A DNA stretch of 64,000 nucleotides from Natronococcus sp. A-GB1 (GCF_029688845.1 NZ_JARUKW010000008.1:62001-126000); one strand, 5' to 3'; positions 28,183 to 38,240 are shown, counted from the stretch's first letter. Program-made: numbers and translations. Notes: generated by a model from the letters alone, not told the origin.

Positions 28183-29625
28183 CTACGGGCGCGGCTCCGC
28201 TCGGTGTCCGAAGACCAGGTAGCCGATGGCAGCGGTCGCGAGCACCGCGCCGATGGACCAGCCGAACATGGTGTAGGACTCGAAGAACTGGTGGATCGCC
28301 CAGCCGACGGCGAGTGCGAGCATCGCGACGTCGACCTCGCGGTAGGCGACCGTGCGCGCGACGATGCTGCCGGCGACGAGCCCGACGTAGGCGAGCCCGC
28401 CGACGAGCCCGGTCTGGATGAGTACCGAGAGATACGAGTTGTGTGGCGTCGGCGCCCCCTCGCCCGGGAGGTAGGGCTCGATGACGGTGCTGGCCGGTCC
28501 GCTACCGTGGCCGAACAGGAGAGGACCGTCGCCGATCGCGCTCAGGCTTGCGGCCCAGAGTTCGAACCGACCCGTCGCGGAGATGCCGACGACTTCGAGC
28601 GCCATCGCGGCGATGACGCCGAACACGCCGAGGACAGTCGTCGCGACCACGACCGGGACGAGCTTTCGGTCGCCGACGGCGTAGGTGGCGTATATCGCCG
28701 TCGCAACCGCCGCGGCGAGCATCGCCGCTCGAGCGTTCGAGAGGAAGAGGCCGATCCCACAGGTCACCGCGAGCACCGCGGCGACGGGCGTGCCGATCGG
28801 TCGTCGTTCGTCGAGCGAACGGTGGAGTTCGACGACCGCGGCAACGAAGCCGGCGAACGACAGCAGACCCAGCCCGTTCGGGTTCGGGAAGACCGACTGC
28901 AGCGTCAGGATATCCGGATCGAACCCGGGAACGCTCGGCGAGGATGCGGTGTACCGGCTGACCTCGAAGATCCACAGCGTGTAGTCGCCGACGGCGTACG
29001 TCGCCACTCCGAGCGCGACGACGATCGCAGCGAATCCCGAGAGGACGCGAAGGAACACCCGCCCGGGAACGAGTCGGGGAACCACGAAGAGGCTCGTTCC
29101 CATCATCGTCGCAGCCCACACCGGCCACCGCGACTGCGTGCTCGAGGGAACGAACGCGAGCGTGTGTGCGAGATACACGCCGACGATCACCGCGAAGCAG
29201 CCGACGACAGCCCACTGACCCGCCGTGTACTGTCTGGCGTCGGTGACGACGAGAACGAACGAGAGGAGAAGGACGAACGCGACGCCAATCGCGAGCACCC
29301 GACTCGAGCCCACTCCGAACCCCGGCGAACTGGTCTGGTAGAGCAGACCGGCGAGAACAGCCGCGATTCCGAACACGGAGAGGATCGCTGCCCACCGGTG
29401 TGTCCGACGATCGTAGGTAACGACGGCGAGCCGAATTCCCAGAACCGCGCCGAGGACGATCGCAGCCACCGAGAGCTGCCACGCCAGAATCGCGTCGGTC
29501 ACTTGTGCGACGAGAACCAGAAACAAGTAGAGCGCGAACAGTCCGTAGGTCGCGCCCTCGAGGAGTCGGTCGGTCTCCGGACCCCGGACGGGAGACGTAG
29601 CCGGGTCTCGCTCAGCGGTACTCAC
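28183..29625 (-). CDS. O-antigen ligase/polymerase-like membrane protein (paralogue of 34255-35676)
   Basis: This 480-residue protein has about 12 membrane segments. It closely matches the protein encoded at 34255-35676: both share ARQYTAGQWAVVGCFAV-type and SSTQSRWPVWA-type segments, VVPRLVP, FGHGSGPA, and PTPHNSYLSVL/PLPHNSYLEVM in the ligase loop. It probably acts outside the membrane on lipid-linked glycans. The start is GTG 29625; a CAAATATTTG box lies about 30 bases upstream. It is transcribed against most of the locus. Confidence 0.82.
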   Translation of the reverse strand: MSTAERDPATSPVRGPETDRLLEGATYGLFALYLFLVLVAQVTDAILAWQLSVAAIVLGAVLGIRLAVVTYDRRTHRWAAILSVFGIAAVLAGLLYQTSSPGFGVGSSRVLAIGVAFVLLLSFVLVVTDARQYTAGQWAVVGCFAVIVGVYLAHTLAFVPSSTQSRWPVWAATMMGTSLFVVPRLVPGRVFLRVLSGFAAIVVALGVATYAVGDYTLWIFEVSRYTASSPSVPGFDPDILTLQSVFPNPNGLGLLSFAGFVAAVVELHRSLDERRPIGTPVAAVLAVTCGIGLFLSNARAAMLAAAVATAIYATYAVGDRKLVPVVVATTVLGVFGVIAAMALEVVGISATGRFELWAASLSAIGDGPLLFGHGSGPASTVIEPYLPGEGAPTPHNSYLSVLIQTGLVGGLAYVGLVAGSIVARTVAYREVDVAMLALAVGWAIHQFFESYTMFGWSIGAVLATAAIGYLVFGHRAEPRP

Positions 29626-29650
29626 TGTCCTACAGATTCGAAGTCGGAAA

Positions 29651-29660
29651 CAAATATTTG
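29651..29660 (-). promoter_or_regulatory. TATA-like palindrome before the ligase-like gene at 29625
   Basis: CAAATATTTG is a perfect 10-base palindrome centred about 30 bases before GTG 29625 on the minus strand. It fits a TATA box and may also be bound by a regulator. Confidence 0.5.
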
Positions 29661-29800
29661 CTCCTATTCGCGCGGACGACCTCGCGACTTCGAGGCCAGA
29701 TCAGATCTGACCCGACAGTGGAGCGAAACCGCTCTGAGCCCACACAGTGCTTGTATTTCGGCCGAACTCTACAAAATGAATATCGGTCCGTACCAGAACG

Positions 29801-29811
29801 TTATTGTAAGG
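29801..29811 (+). promoter_or_regulatory. TATA-like promoter of the aglF-like gene
   Basis: TTATTGTAAGG lies about 29 bases before ATG 29834, the spacing of an archaeal TATA box. Confidence 0.45.
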
Positions 29812-29833
29812 AGAGACTCACCAGTTAGTGTCA

Positions 29834-30571
29834 ATGCAAGCCGTCGTACTCGCCGCCGGAGAGGGAACGCGACTCCGGCCGCTGACCGAGGACAAGCCGA
29901 AGGGACTCGTCGAGGTCGACGAGAAGCCGATCATCACCCACTGTCTCGACCGCCTCGTCGAGCTGGGCGCGAGCGAGTTCGTCATCGTCGTCGGTTACCT
30001 CAAGGAGAAGATCATCGACCACTACGGCGACGAGTACCGCGGCGTGCCGATTACGTACGCCCACCAGCGCGAACAGAACGGCCTCGCCCACGCGCTGCTG
30101 TGTGTCGAGGAACACATCGACGACGACTTCATGCTGATCCTGGGCGACAACGTCTTCGAGGCGAACCTCGAGGACGTCGTCCGGCGCCAGCAGGAGGAAC
30201 GCGCCGACGCCGCGTTCCTCGTCGAGGAAGTCCCCTGGGAGGAAGCCTCCCGCTACGGCGTCTGTGACACCAACGCCTACGGCGAGATCACGGACGTCAT
30301 CGAGAAGCCCGACGATCCGCCGTCGAATCTCGTGATGACCGGTTTCTACACCTTTACGCCCGCGATCTTCCACGCCTGCCACCTCGTTCAGCCGTCCGAC
30401 CGCGGCGAGTACGAGCTCAGCGACGCCGTCGACCTGCTCATCCAGTCGGGACGGACGATCGACGCGATCGGCCTCGACGGCTGGCGGATCGACGTCGGCT
30501 ACCCCGAAGACCGAGAGGAGGCCGAGAAACGACTGCAGGAGAAAGTGCCCGCCGAAGCCACCTCCGACTGA
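29834..30571 (+). CDS. aglF: AglF-like glucose-1-phosphate uridylyltransferase
   Basis: This 245-residue protein opens MQAVVLAAGEGTRLRPLTED and contains GVPITYAHQREQNGLAHALL, MLILGDNVF and VIEKPDDPPSNLVMTGFYTF, very close to what I recall of the Haloferax AglF, an N-glycosylation pathway nucleotidyltransferase. It should make UDP-hexose for surface glycans. ATG 29834 is chosen over GTG 29828. It leads an operon-like run with an ABC exporter and a P-loop protein. Confidence 0.9.
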   Translation: MQAVVLAAGEGTRLRPLTEDKPKGLVEVDEKPIITHCLDRLVELGASEFVIVVGYLKEKIIDHYGDEYRGVPITYAHQREQNGLAHALLCVEEHIDDDFMLILGDNVFEANLEDVVRRQQEERADAAFLVEEVPWEEASRYGVCDTNAYGEITDVIEKPDDPPSNLVMTGFYTFTPAIFHACHLVQPSDRGEYELSDAVDLLIQSGRTIDAIGLDGWRIDVGYPEDREEAEKRLQEKVPAEATSD

Positions 30572-30644
30572 CCGGCCGGGACTGACCGCGACAGGTTCCG
30601 ACGAGACTATACGATTCCGACGGCGATGCGTTACTACCTCCGAG

Positions 30645-32450
30645 ATGTCTACTGACGATGCCGAGCATATCTCTCGGCGCGACAAGATCGACGCACTGTT
30701 GGACGTCGCCCGATTCAGCCCGAAGTTCACGACGCTGATCGTCGGCCTCGGGCTGCTCGCTGCGGTTCTCGAGGGGATCGGACTGAGCTTCATCCTCCCG
30801 ATCATCGAGATCGTCCAGGCCGACGATCCCGTCGCCGAGGCTGATGGGCTGATGGAAGCGTTCGTCGTCGCCTACGACGCCCTCGGCGTCCCGTTTACCC
30901 TCGGGTTCGTGGTGGCCGGCGTCGCCGTCGTAATGACGGTGCGGTACACGGCGAGTTTCCTCGTCGGCTGGTTCCGCGAGGCGCTACGGACCTACTACAT
31001 TCGTGATCTGCAGGTTCGGGCGTTCGACAACGCCCTCGACGCCGAGGTCAAATACTTCGACGAGGAGGGCTCCGACGACATCCTCAACGCCATCGTCACC
31101 CAGACCTACTACGCGGGGCGGGTGATCCGACGCGTAATCAAGGTGCTCGAACAGCTCTTCCTCTCGCTTGCATACCTCGTTATTGCGCTGGTGATGGCGC
31201 CGATGCTGACACTGATCGCGATCGCCATTCTCGGTGGGCTGACGGTTTTGCTTCGGGGGGTGCTCGAGGGCGGGTACGACCTCGGTGACGAGGTGGCAGA
31301 CGCCAACGAGCGCCGCCAGGAGGCCGCCCAGGCCGGTACCCAGGGGATCCGCGATGTGCGGATCTTCGGCCTTGGCAGGGAGCTCCGCGGGAACTTCCTG
31401 GATGCCGTCGACCAGTACACGACCGCGCGAATCAAACTCCGACGCAACGAGGCGGCGATCAACAACTTCTACAACCTCGGGGTCGCGGTCTCGGTATTCT
31501 TGCTCATCTATCTCGCGCTCACGTTTGCCGACCTGTCGATCGGCGCGCTCGGCGTCTTCCTCTTTGCGATGATGCAGCTCGGTCCCAAGGTGAGCGCGCT
31601 CAACGAGTACTACTACAAGGTCGAGAACGACCTCCCGCATCTCGTCCGAACCCAGCAGTTCATCGAGGACCTCGAGCACCGCGAGGAGGTCAACGAGCCG
31701 ACCCGTGAGGTGCCCGACACGGTCGACCACGTCGAGTTCGACGATGTCGAGTTCTCCTACGACGGCGACGAGCAGGTGCTCAAGGGGATCGACTTCGAGG
31801 TCGAGAAAGGTGAGTTTGTCGCGTTCGTCGGCCAGTCGGGTGCCGGCAAGTCGACGATCGTCTCGCTGCTGGCTCGGCTGTACGAGGTCGACCGCGGCGA
31901 GATCCGCGCCAACGGCGTTCCGATCGCCGAGATGGACGTCGACGAGTGGCGCGATCGGATCTCGATCGTCCGCCAGGATCCGTTCATCTTCAACGACACG
32001 CTGCGGTACAACCTCACGATCGGGAACCGGGACGTGACCCAGGCGGAGATCGAGCGAGCGTGTTCGATCGCGAAGATCGACGAGTTCCTCGACGACCTCC
32101 CGAACGGGTACGACACCGTCCTCGGCGACGACGGTACACGGCTGTCGGGTGGCCAGAAACAGCGCGTCTCGCTCGCGCGAGCGCTGCTCGAAGACACCGA
32201 ACTGCTCATCCTGGACGAGGCGACGAGCGACCTGGACTCGAGTCTCGAACAGGAGGTTCAGGCGGCGATCGAGGGCATGGATCGGGACTACGCGATGCTC
32301 GCGATCGCCCACCGACTCTCGACCGTCGAGAACGCGGATCGAATCTATACGGTTTCGGACGGCGAGGTCGTCGAGGCCGGCCGACACGGCGATCTGATCG
32401 ACCGGGGTGGACAGTACGCCGACCTGTACGCGATCCAGTCGCGCAAGTGA
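30645..32450 (+). CDS. ABC exporter (fused membrane and ATPase domains)
   Basis: This 601-residue half-transporter has six membrane segments (about 25-330) and a C-terminal ATPase domain with Walker A GQSGAGKST near residue 398, the Q-loop VRQDPFIFNDT, the LSGGQKQRVSLARALL signature near 498 and Walker B LLILDEATSDLDS near 521. It would act as a homodimer. Its place between aglF and a P-loop gene suggests export of a lipid-linked sugar or glycan. It differs in type from the Wzx flippase in the same locus. Confidence 0.9.
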   Translation: MSTDDAEHISRRDKIDALLDVARFSPKFTTLIVGLGLLAAVLEGIGLSFILPIIEIVQADDPVAEADGLMEAFVVAYDALGVPFTLGFVVAGVAVVMTVRYTASFLVGWFREALRTYYIRDLQVRAFDNALDAEVKYFDEEGSDDILNAIVTQTYYAGRVIRRVIKVLEQLFLSLAYLVIALVMAPMLTLIAIAILGGLTVLLRGVLEGGYDLGDEVADANERRQEAAQAGTQGIRDVRIFGLGRELRGNFLDAVDQYTTARIKLRRNEAAINNFYNLGVAVSVFLLIYLALTFADLSIGALGVFLFAMMQLGPKVSALNEYYYKVENDLPHLVRTQQFIEDLEHREEVNEPTREVPDTVDHVEFDDVEFSYDGDEQVLKGIDFEVEKGEFVAFVGQSGAGKSTIVSLLARLYEVDRGEIRANGVPIAEMDVDEWRDRISIVRQDPFIFNDTLRYNLTIGNRDVTQAEIERACSIAKIDEFLDDLPNGYDTVLGDDGTRLSGGQKQRVSLARALLEDTELLILDEATSDLDSSLEQEVQAAIEGMDRDYAMLAIAHRLSTVENADRIYTVSDGEVVEAGRHGDLIDRGGQYADLYAIQSRK

Positions 32451-32455
32451 CTCCA

Positions 32456-33214
32456 ATGACGCCGACCGACCGCTCACACGTCGAGTTTCTCGGCCCACCG
32501 GGAGCGGGCAAGTCGGCGGTACACGGACGGCTCACGTCGGACCCGCGGTACTACGGCGGGATCTACGAGGACGGTCTCGAGCGACTGATCCTGGATCGCT
32601 ACGACGGCCCCGCCCGGCTGGCGTACCGACTGTTGCCGTCGCGTCCGCGCTCGTACGTCGAGACGCTCGTTCTGCAGCACCCGATTCGGAAACGGCTGTT
32701 CTCGTCGTTCCTGCTCGAGCAGCCGTCGTTTCCGGACGCGATGGTCGGCGCCCGACGAGCGGTCTCTCGAGAACCCGACCAGGCTGCGTCGCTGCTCAAG
32801 AACACCGCGGAGCGCTACCAGCTCGGGGTCGAGACGGTCCGGTCGGACGAACGGTTCTGTATGGACGAGGGGTTTGCGATGGGGGCCGTCTCGACTCTCT
32901 GGCGGGGTGGAGACCGGTTCTCTCTCGAGGCGTACTTCGACCGCGTGCCGACGCCGGAAACGCTCGTCTACGTCACCGCGCCGACGGCGGTCTGCCTCCG
33001 GCGCCAGCGCAGCCGGGAGAAGTCTCTCTCGGAGCGACACGGCGTCGCAAGGATGGACGACGCACAGGAGCGACACGAACAGGCCTGCTCGAGGGTCGCC
33101 GAGGTAGCCGAGGCCGACGACTCGATCACCGTCGTCAGGGCCCCGAACGAAGGGCGCCTCGAGGACGCCGTCGCGACGGTCGATCGGGCACTGCGAAGCG
33201 ACGGGAGCGATTGA
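32456..33214 (+). CDS. P-loop kinase-like protein of the glycan locus
   Basis: This 252-residue protein has a Walker A GPPGAGKS at residues 13-20 and a Walker-B-like FCMDEGFAMG near residue 137, then LVYVTAPTAVCLRRQRSREK like the lid of small-molecule kinases. ATG 32456 lies five bases after the ABC exporter stop, so they are cotranscribed. A distant relative is encoded at 42693. It may phosphorylate a sugar, polyprenol or other small molecule; the substrate is unknown. Confidence 0.72.
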   Translation: MTPTDRSHVEFLGPPGAGKSAVHGRLTSDPRYYGGIYEDGLERLILDRYDGPARLAYRLLPSRPRSYVETLVLQHPIRKRLFSSFLLEQPSFPDAMVGARRAVSREPDQAASLLKNTAERYQLGVETVRSDERFCMDEGFAMGAVSTLWRGGDRFSLEAYFDRVPTPETLVYVTAPTAVCLRRQRSREKSLSERHGVARMDDAQERHEQACSRVAEVAEADDSITVVRAPNEGRLEDAVATVDRALRSDGSD

Positions 33215-33458
33215 TCGCTCGCTCGCGACCGTACCGACACCGATCGAGTTCGAGAGCTGGCGCTCGGGGGTGGGAGGCGTTCGATGCGACTCCGATCCTG
33301 CGTCCGACGACTCGATAGCCTTTTGAATTAGAGCTAGCAGGTATGCTGTAACGCACGCGCCGAGAACAGATGATGGGCTGTGTATCGACGCGGGGCGGTC
33401 TCCGCGTCCCGAACTCGAGGGATGAGCGGACGACCGATCGCGACGTCCGCGGGTCGCC

Positions 33459-34187
33459 ATGAGCCGTAGCCTCGGCGTGATGGAGGCACTCCGAACGGTC
33501 CTTCCGGAGTGGTCCCTCGAGGCGTTCGTCGCGGCGACGCTGTTCGGGGACCTCCTGTTCGTCGCCCCCGCGCTGGTGCTGTTTTACCTCGTCGACGTCG
33601 GCTCGTCGATTCGGCGCGGCCGACGGGAGGAGCCGCTGTGTTCCGACCGAACGGTCTCTCTCATCGCGACCATCTTCGGCGGCCTCTCGCTCGTCGTCCT
33701 GCTCGAGTCGATGTTTGCGCTTCCGCGTCCGCCCGCGGAGTACCACGTGATCGAACCCAGCGAGTTCGGCTTTCCGAGCGGGCACACGATGGCCGCCACG
33801 GTCTTCTGGGGCGCGCTGGCGCTGTGGCTCCCGCGCGGCCGGCGGTCGGTTCGAATCGGTATCGCCGGAGCGATCGTCGCTCTCGTCGCCGTCTCCCGGC
33901 TCGCACTAGGTGTGCACTACCTCGTCGACGTTGTCGCATCTGTGGTGTTCGGCGCCGTCTACCTCGCCACGGTCGGCCGGCTCGCGCTGGACCGACCGCT
34001 GCGGGCGTTCCTCGCGGCGCTCGGAATCGCGCTCGCGGCGGCGGTCGCCACCGGGGTCAACGATCGGGCGTTCCTCGCGCTCGTCGGGACCGCCGTCGGA
34101 CTGGTCGGCTGGTGGCTCGTCGAACACCCGGTAATCCGACGACGGGTGTACGGCGTATACGACCGTCTCATCCCCGATTCAACTTGA
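33459..34187 (+). CDS. PAP2-family membrane phosphatase
   Basis: This 242-residue protein has about six hydrophobic segments and the PAP2 motifs: ALPRPPAEYH, FPSGHTMAATVFWG with the phosphate-binding PSGH, and SRLALGVHYLVDVV with the catalytic His. In a glycan locus it could recycle dolichyl or polyprenyl pyrophosphate after transfer, which is inference. ATG 33480 is an alternative start. Confidence 0.85.
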   Translation: MSRSLGVMEALRTVLPEWSLEAFVAATLFGDLLFVAPALVLFYLVDVGSSIRRGRREEPLCSDRTVSLIATIFGGLSLVVLLESMFALPRPPAEYHVIEPSEFGFPSGHTMAATVFWGALALWLPRGRRSVRIGIAGAIVALVAVSRLALGVHYLVDVVASVVFGAVYLATVGRLALDRPLRAFLAALGIALAAAVATGVNDRAFLALVGTAVGLVGWWLVEHPVIRRRVYGVYDRLIPDST

Positions 34188-34254
34188 GGGGTGCCGGAAC
34201 CGTTCGGTCACCGATGCGCTCGAGGAGCCGTCCGCGCGCTCGGCTTCGGTCTCT

Positions 34255-35676
34255 TCAGTCGCCAAAGAGCAGGTATCCGATCGCCATCGACGCCAGCACG
34301 CCGCCGATCGACCACTCGAACAGGGTGTAGGACTCGAAGAACAGGTGGATCGCCCACCCGACGACGAACGCGAGCATCGCGACGTCGACGTCGCGGTAGG
34401 CGGCCAGTCCGCGAGCGACGCTGCCGGCGATCAGCCCGCCGTAGGCGAGGGCGCCGACGAGGCCGGTCTGGATCATCACCTCGAGGTAGGAGTTGTGTGG
34501 CAACGGTGCCGTCTCGCCCTCGAGATAGGGTTCGATGACGAGGTTCGCGGGACCGCTGCCGTGGCCGAACAGGAGGGGACCGTCCCGGATCGCCCGCAGA
34601 CTCGCGGTCCAGAGTTCGAACCGACCCGACGTGGAGATGTCGATCACGTCCGCGTACATCGCAGCGAGCAGTCCGAAGACGCCGACGGTGCTCGCAACGG
34701 CGGCGACGGGGACGGCGATGCGGCCGCCAGCGACGTAGGCGGCGTAGATCACCAGAACGACCGCCGAGGCGAGCATCGCCGCCCGGGCGTTCGAGAGGAA
34801 GACGCCGGCCGCACAGAGGCCGGCGAGCGCGACCGCCAGCGCGGCTCCCAGCGGTCGACGGGTGGCGACCGAGCGGTGGAGTTCGACGACCGCGGCGACG
34901 AGGCCGGCGAACGAGACCAGCCCGAAGGAGTTGGGGTTCGGGAAGAACGACTGGATCGTCGAGCGCTCGGTCTCGATCAGCGGCACCGACGGGGTGCCCG
35001 ACCACTGACGAACCTCGAACGCCCACAGGCTGTACTCGCCGACGACGTACGTTCCCAGGCCGAGTATCACGGCGACCGCCGCCAACCGGGGGAGAAACCA
35101 GAGGAAGATCCGTTTTGGAACGAGCCGCGGGACGACGAAGAGGCTCGTTCCCATCACGACCGCCGCCCACAGCGGCCACCGCGACTGCGTACTCGAGGGA
35201 TCGTACGCGAGCGTGTGGGCGAGGTAGATCGCGGTCAGAACCGCAAAACAGCCGACTGCGGCCCACTGGCCCGCCGTGTACCGCCTGGCGTCAGTGACGA
35301 CGAGAAAGAAGGAAACCGAGAGGACGAACACGATCGCGATCGCGAGCGGACGGCTCGGACCGAGACCGAACCCCGGCGAGGAACTCTGGTAGATCACGCC
35401 GAGGATGACGAAGGAGATGCCGAGTACCGAGAGCAGCCCCGCCTGGAGCTGGTCGAACTCCTGGTAGGCGTTCGTGACGAGCCGACAGCCACAGACCGTT
35501 CCGAGCAGGACGGCGAAGGCCGCCAGCTGCCACGCCGCGATGGCGTCCGTCGAGTACGCGAGAATCACCAGAGTTAGATGCAGGCCGAACAAACCGTAGA
35601 CGAACAGGTTCACGAGGAGCTGGAGGTCCAACCCGTAGGCGAGCAACGTCCCCGGCTCCCGTTCGACAGCACTCAC
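34255..35676 (-). CDS. O-antigen ligase/polymerase-like membrane protein (paralogue of 28183-29625)
   Basis: The 473-residue protein starts at GTG 35676 (VSAVEREPGTLLAYGLDLQL) and has about 12 membrane segments. It shares long stretches with the protein at 28183, including RRYTAGQWAAVGCFAV, VFLSNARAAMLASAVVLVIY and LPHNSYLEVM. An AGTTATTTACC box lies about 29 bases upstream. The frame extends upstream to 35997 but that part lacks protein character. Same orientation as its paralogue, 4.6 kb apart. Confidence 0.82.
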   Translation of the reverse strand: MSAVEREPGTLLAYGLDLQLLVNLFVYGLFGLHLTLVILAYSTDAIAAWQLAAFAVLLGTVCGCRLVTNAYQEFDQLQAGLLSVLGISFVILGVIYQSSSPGFGLGPSRPLAIAIVFVLSVSFFLVVTDARRYTAGQWAAVGCFAVLTAIYLAHTLAYDPSSTQSRWPLWAAVVMGTSLFVVPRLVPKRIFLWFLPRLAAVAVILGLGTYVVGEYSLWAFEVRQWSGTPSVPLIETERSTIQSFFPNPNSFGLVSFAGLVAAVVELHRSVATRRPLGAALAVALAGLCAAGVFLSNARAAMLASAVVLVIYAAYVAGGRIAVPVAAVASTVGVFGLLAAMYADVIDISTSGRFELWTASLRAIRDGPLLFGHGSGPANLVIEPYLEGETAPLPHNSYLEVMIQTGLVGALAYGGLIAGSVARGLAAYRDVDVAMLAFVVGWAIHLFFESYTLFEWSIGGVLASMAIGYLLFGD

Positions 35677-35902
35677 GTCTCGAGTAATTATCGGGGACGG
35701 GTAAATAACTGAGCCAGTAACTATATCCCGGCGGTTCGTTCCCCGCTCGGGGCCGGCAACCGACCGAACCGGGAATCGAATGTTCGCTCGTCGCCTCCGC
35801 TCGAGCGAACCGACGAGTCGGCGTGTTCGACCGCTCGGCAACTCGTTCCCACACGTAAAAATCCCGATGTGTTTTTGGGAGTCGCCAGTCTGTTGGCGAA
35901 CG

Positions 35903-36889
35903 ATGCGCGTTCTCGTTACCGGCGGCGCCGGATTCATCGGAGGGCACCTCGCAGAGTCGTTCGCGAAAGCGGGACACGACGTGACGGTGCTCGACAACCT
36001 GGATCCCTACTACGACACCGGGATCAAGGAACGAACGATCGAACTCGGCCGAGCGGCTACGGCGGAAAACGAGGGCGCCTACGCCCTCGTCGAGGGGGAC
36101 GTTCGGAACGCGACCCTCGTCGACGAACTGGTCGGCGACGCGGACGTCGTCTACCACCAGGCCGCACAGGCGGGCGTCCGAACGAGCGTCGAGGACCCCC
36201 GGAAACCCAACTCGATCAACGTCGACGGCACGCTGAACGTCCTCGACGCAGCCCGCGAGACCGACCTCGAGCGGGTCGTCCTCGCGAGTTCCTCCTCGGT
36301 GTACGGCAAACCTGAGTACCTACCCTACGACGAGGACCACCCGACGGCGCCGGTCAGCCCGTACGGCGTCTCGAAGCTGGCCGCCGAACAGTACGCCCGC
36401 GTCTACGGCGAGGTGTACGGCCTCCCTACAGTTTCGCTGCGGTACTTCACCGTCTACGGCCCGCGGATGCGTCCCAACATGGCGATTTCGAACTTCGTCT
36501 CGCGCTGTCTGAACGGTGAGCCACCGGTAATATACGGCGATGGCGCCCAGACGCGGGACTTCACGTATATCGACGACGTCGTCGACGTCAACCGGCAGCT
36601 GCTGGACGACGACTCGGCCGACGGCGAGATCGTAAACGTCGGGAGCACCGACACTATCGACGTCCGGACGCTGGCGGCGCTGGTTCGCGACGAGATCGAT
36701 CCCTCGCTCGGCCTCGAGTACGCCGAGCGACGGACGGGCGATGCCGAGCACACTCACGCCGATGTCTCGAAGGCCCGCGAGCTGCTGGGGTACGAGCCGT
36801 CGACGTCGATCCGGGAAGGGGTCTCCCGGTTCATCGACTGGTACCGTCGGAACCGGGACTGGTACGAGCCGCTCGTGTTGGACTCCTGA
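35903..36889 (+). CDS. NAD-dependent sugar epimerase (UDP-glucuronate epimerase-like)
   Basis: This 328-residue short-chain dehydrogenase starts MRVLVTGGAGFIGGHLAESF with the GxxGxxG NAD motif and has the Tyr-x3-Lys pair in YGVSKLAAEQYARVYG. The AQAGVRTSVEDPRKPNSINV segment is typical of UDP-glucuronate 4-epimerases, so UDP-GlcA/GalA is the likely substrate. ATG 35903 is preferred because the Rossmann motif begins there; a GTGTTTTTGGG block is about 30 bases upstream. Confidence 0.88.
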   Translation: MRVLVTGGAGFIGGHLAESFAKAGHDVTVLDNLDPYYDTGIKERTIELGRAATAENEGAYALVEGDVRNATLVDELVGDADVVYHQAAQAGVRTSVEDPRKPNSINVDGTLNVLDAARETDLERVVLASSSSVYGKPEYLPYDEDHPTAPVSPYGVSKLAAEQYARVYGEVYGLPTVSLRYFTVYGPRMRPNMAISNFVSRCLNGEPPVIYGDGAQTRDFTYIDDVVDVNRQLLDDDSADGEIVNVGSTDTIDVRTLAALVRDEIDPSLGLEYAERRTGDAEHTHADVSKARELLGYEPSTSIREGVSRFIDWYRRNRDWYEPLVLDS

Positions 36890-36998
36890 TCGGGCAACAA
36901 AACGGTTCGCGTCGCGTAGTCGAGGTGGCCCCGCGAGAGACGCGGGCACAGACGTTCTCGAGGAAAAGGTAAATGGACGGACCGTCCCTTCCTGAGCT

Positions 36999-38207
36999 AT
37001 GGCGAAGACGGCCGCAGCGTCCGTGGGCGCTGCACTCATCGTCGCGGGGCTCGCCCCGACCACGTGGCTCGTCGATTCCGCCGTCGGCTACGTCATCTCC
37101 GGGACTATCCTGCTGTCGATTTTCGCGCTCGGTGCCCTGTACGGACTCGAGGACGGCCGGCTGACCGGCGCCTCGCTCGAGTGGCCGGTCGTCGCGCTCT
37201 TCGGCCTCTACTGGGTCGGGCTGGTCGTCCAGTTCGGCCTCACGGGCTCGACGTCGTTCGTGCCCTACATCCTGCTTACGCCCGTGGTCTGCGTTACACT
37301 GTGGTACGTCTGCCCCTCGCTGCTCCTCGCGCACCCGAGACGGTTCGTGGGTGGGCTCGTCGGCGCCGTTACCGCGCTCACCCTGCTCGGCATCGGCCTC
37401 CTCGGCCTCGAGACGGTCACCGCGGCGAACTTTCCGTGGACGGGCAACAGCGTCCTCGGCCGACCGGGCCTTCGCGTCGCGTCGGTGTACGGCAACTCCA
37501 ACGCCTTCGGGTTCGCGGCCGCGGTCGCGAGCCTCGGCGCGCTGTGGGCGCTCCTCGAGTCGCGGCGCCGACCCTGGGGCGCGGCGTTGCTCGTGACGCT
37601 GACGGGGCTCGTCCTGAGCGACGCGACGATGGCGCTGTTGTCGTTCGGGGCGGGAACGGCCGTCCTGCTGTTCGTTCGCTCACCGGCGTCGGGGCTCCTG
37701 TTCGCCGCCGTCGGCGCGATCTCGGCGTCGGCGTTTCTCCTGACCGATCTCGGCGCATCCTACCTCGCGCTCGTGATCGAACGCGGCGGGAGCGAGCGCC
37801 TCGTGTTCTGGGGGATCGCCCTCTCGCAGGCCGCCGAGAGCCCCCTCATCGGCGCCGGATTCGACGCCGGAGTCCCGACCCACAACTCGTTCGTCGCGAT
37901 CGTGTTGAACGCGGGATACCTCGTGGGCGGCGTGTACGTCCTCGCACTCGCCGGGGCGGTCGCCTCGGCCCTGCAGAAGGTGCGGGCGCGGAACGATCCG
38001 TCGTGGAACGGGTTCGTCCTCGCCGCGTTGACGCTGCTCGCGTTGCAGATGCTGACCGAGTCGTTCACGCTCGGCGGGCTGTCCACGCCGTCGCTGATGC
38101 TCGCAACGTTCGTCGGGTTCGCGCTGGTCGACCCGTCTGGGAAGACGACGATACCGCTCTCCCGGACGTTCGGCGAGACGCCCGGCTCCGGCGGCGTCGA
38201 TCAGTAG
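36999..38207 (+). CDS. O-antigen ligase/polymerase-like membrane protein
   Basis: This 402-residue protein starts MAKTAAASVGAALIVAGLAP, has about 11 hydrophobic segments, and carries the ligase-like GAGFDAGVPTHNSFVAIVLN segment (conserved H-N). It is more diverged from the two paralogues at 28183 and 34255. It is 33 bases before the flippase gene on the same strand, so the two may work as a Wzx/Wzy pair. Confidence 0.78.
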   Translation: MAKTAAASVGAALIVAGLAPTTWLVDSAVGYVISGTILLSIFALGALYGLEDGRLTGASLEWPVVALFGLYWVGLVVQFGLTGSTSFVPYILLTPVVCVTLWYVCPSLLLAHPRRFVGGLVGAVTALTLLGIGLLGLETVTAANFPWTGNSVLGRPGLRVASVYGNSNAFGFAAAVASLGALWALLESRRRPWGAALLVTLTGLVLSDATMALLSFGAGTAVLLFVRSPASGLLFAAVGAISASAFLLTDLGASYLALVIERGGSERLVFWGIALSQAAESPLIGAGFDAGVPTHNSFVAIVLNAGYLVGGVYVLALAGAVASALQKVRARNDPSWNGFVLAALTLLALQMLTESFTLGGLSTPSLMLATFVGFALVDPSGKTTIPLSRTFGETPGSGGVDQ

Positions 38208-38240
38208 CCTTATTCCGCCCTGCTCGGAACGAACGCCGAG

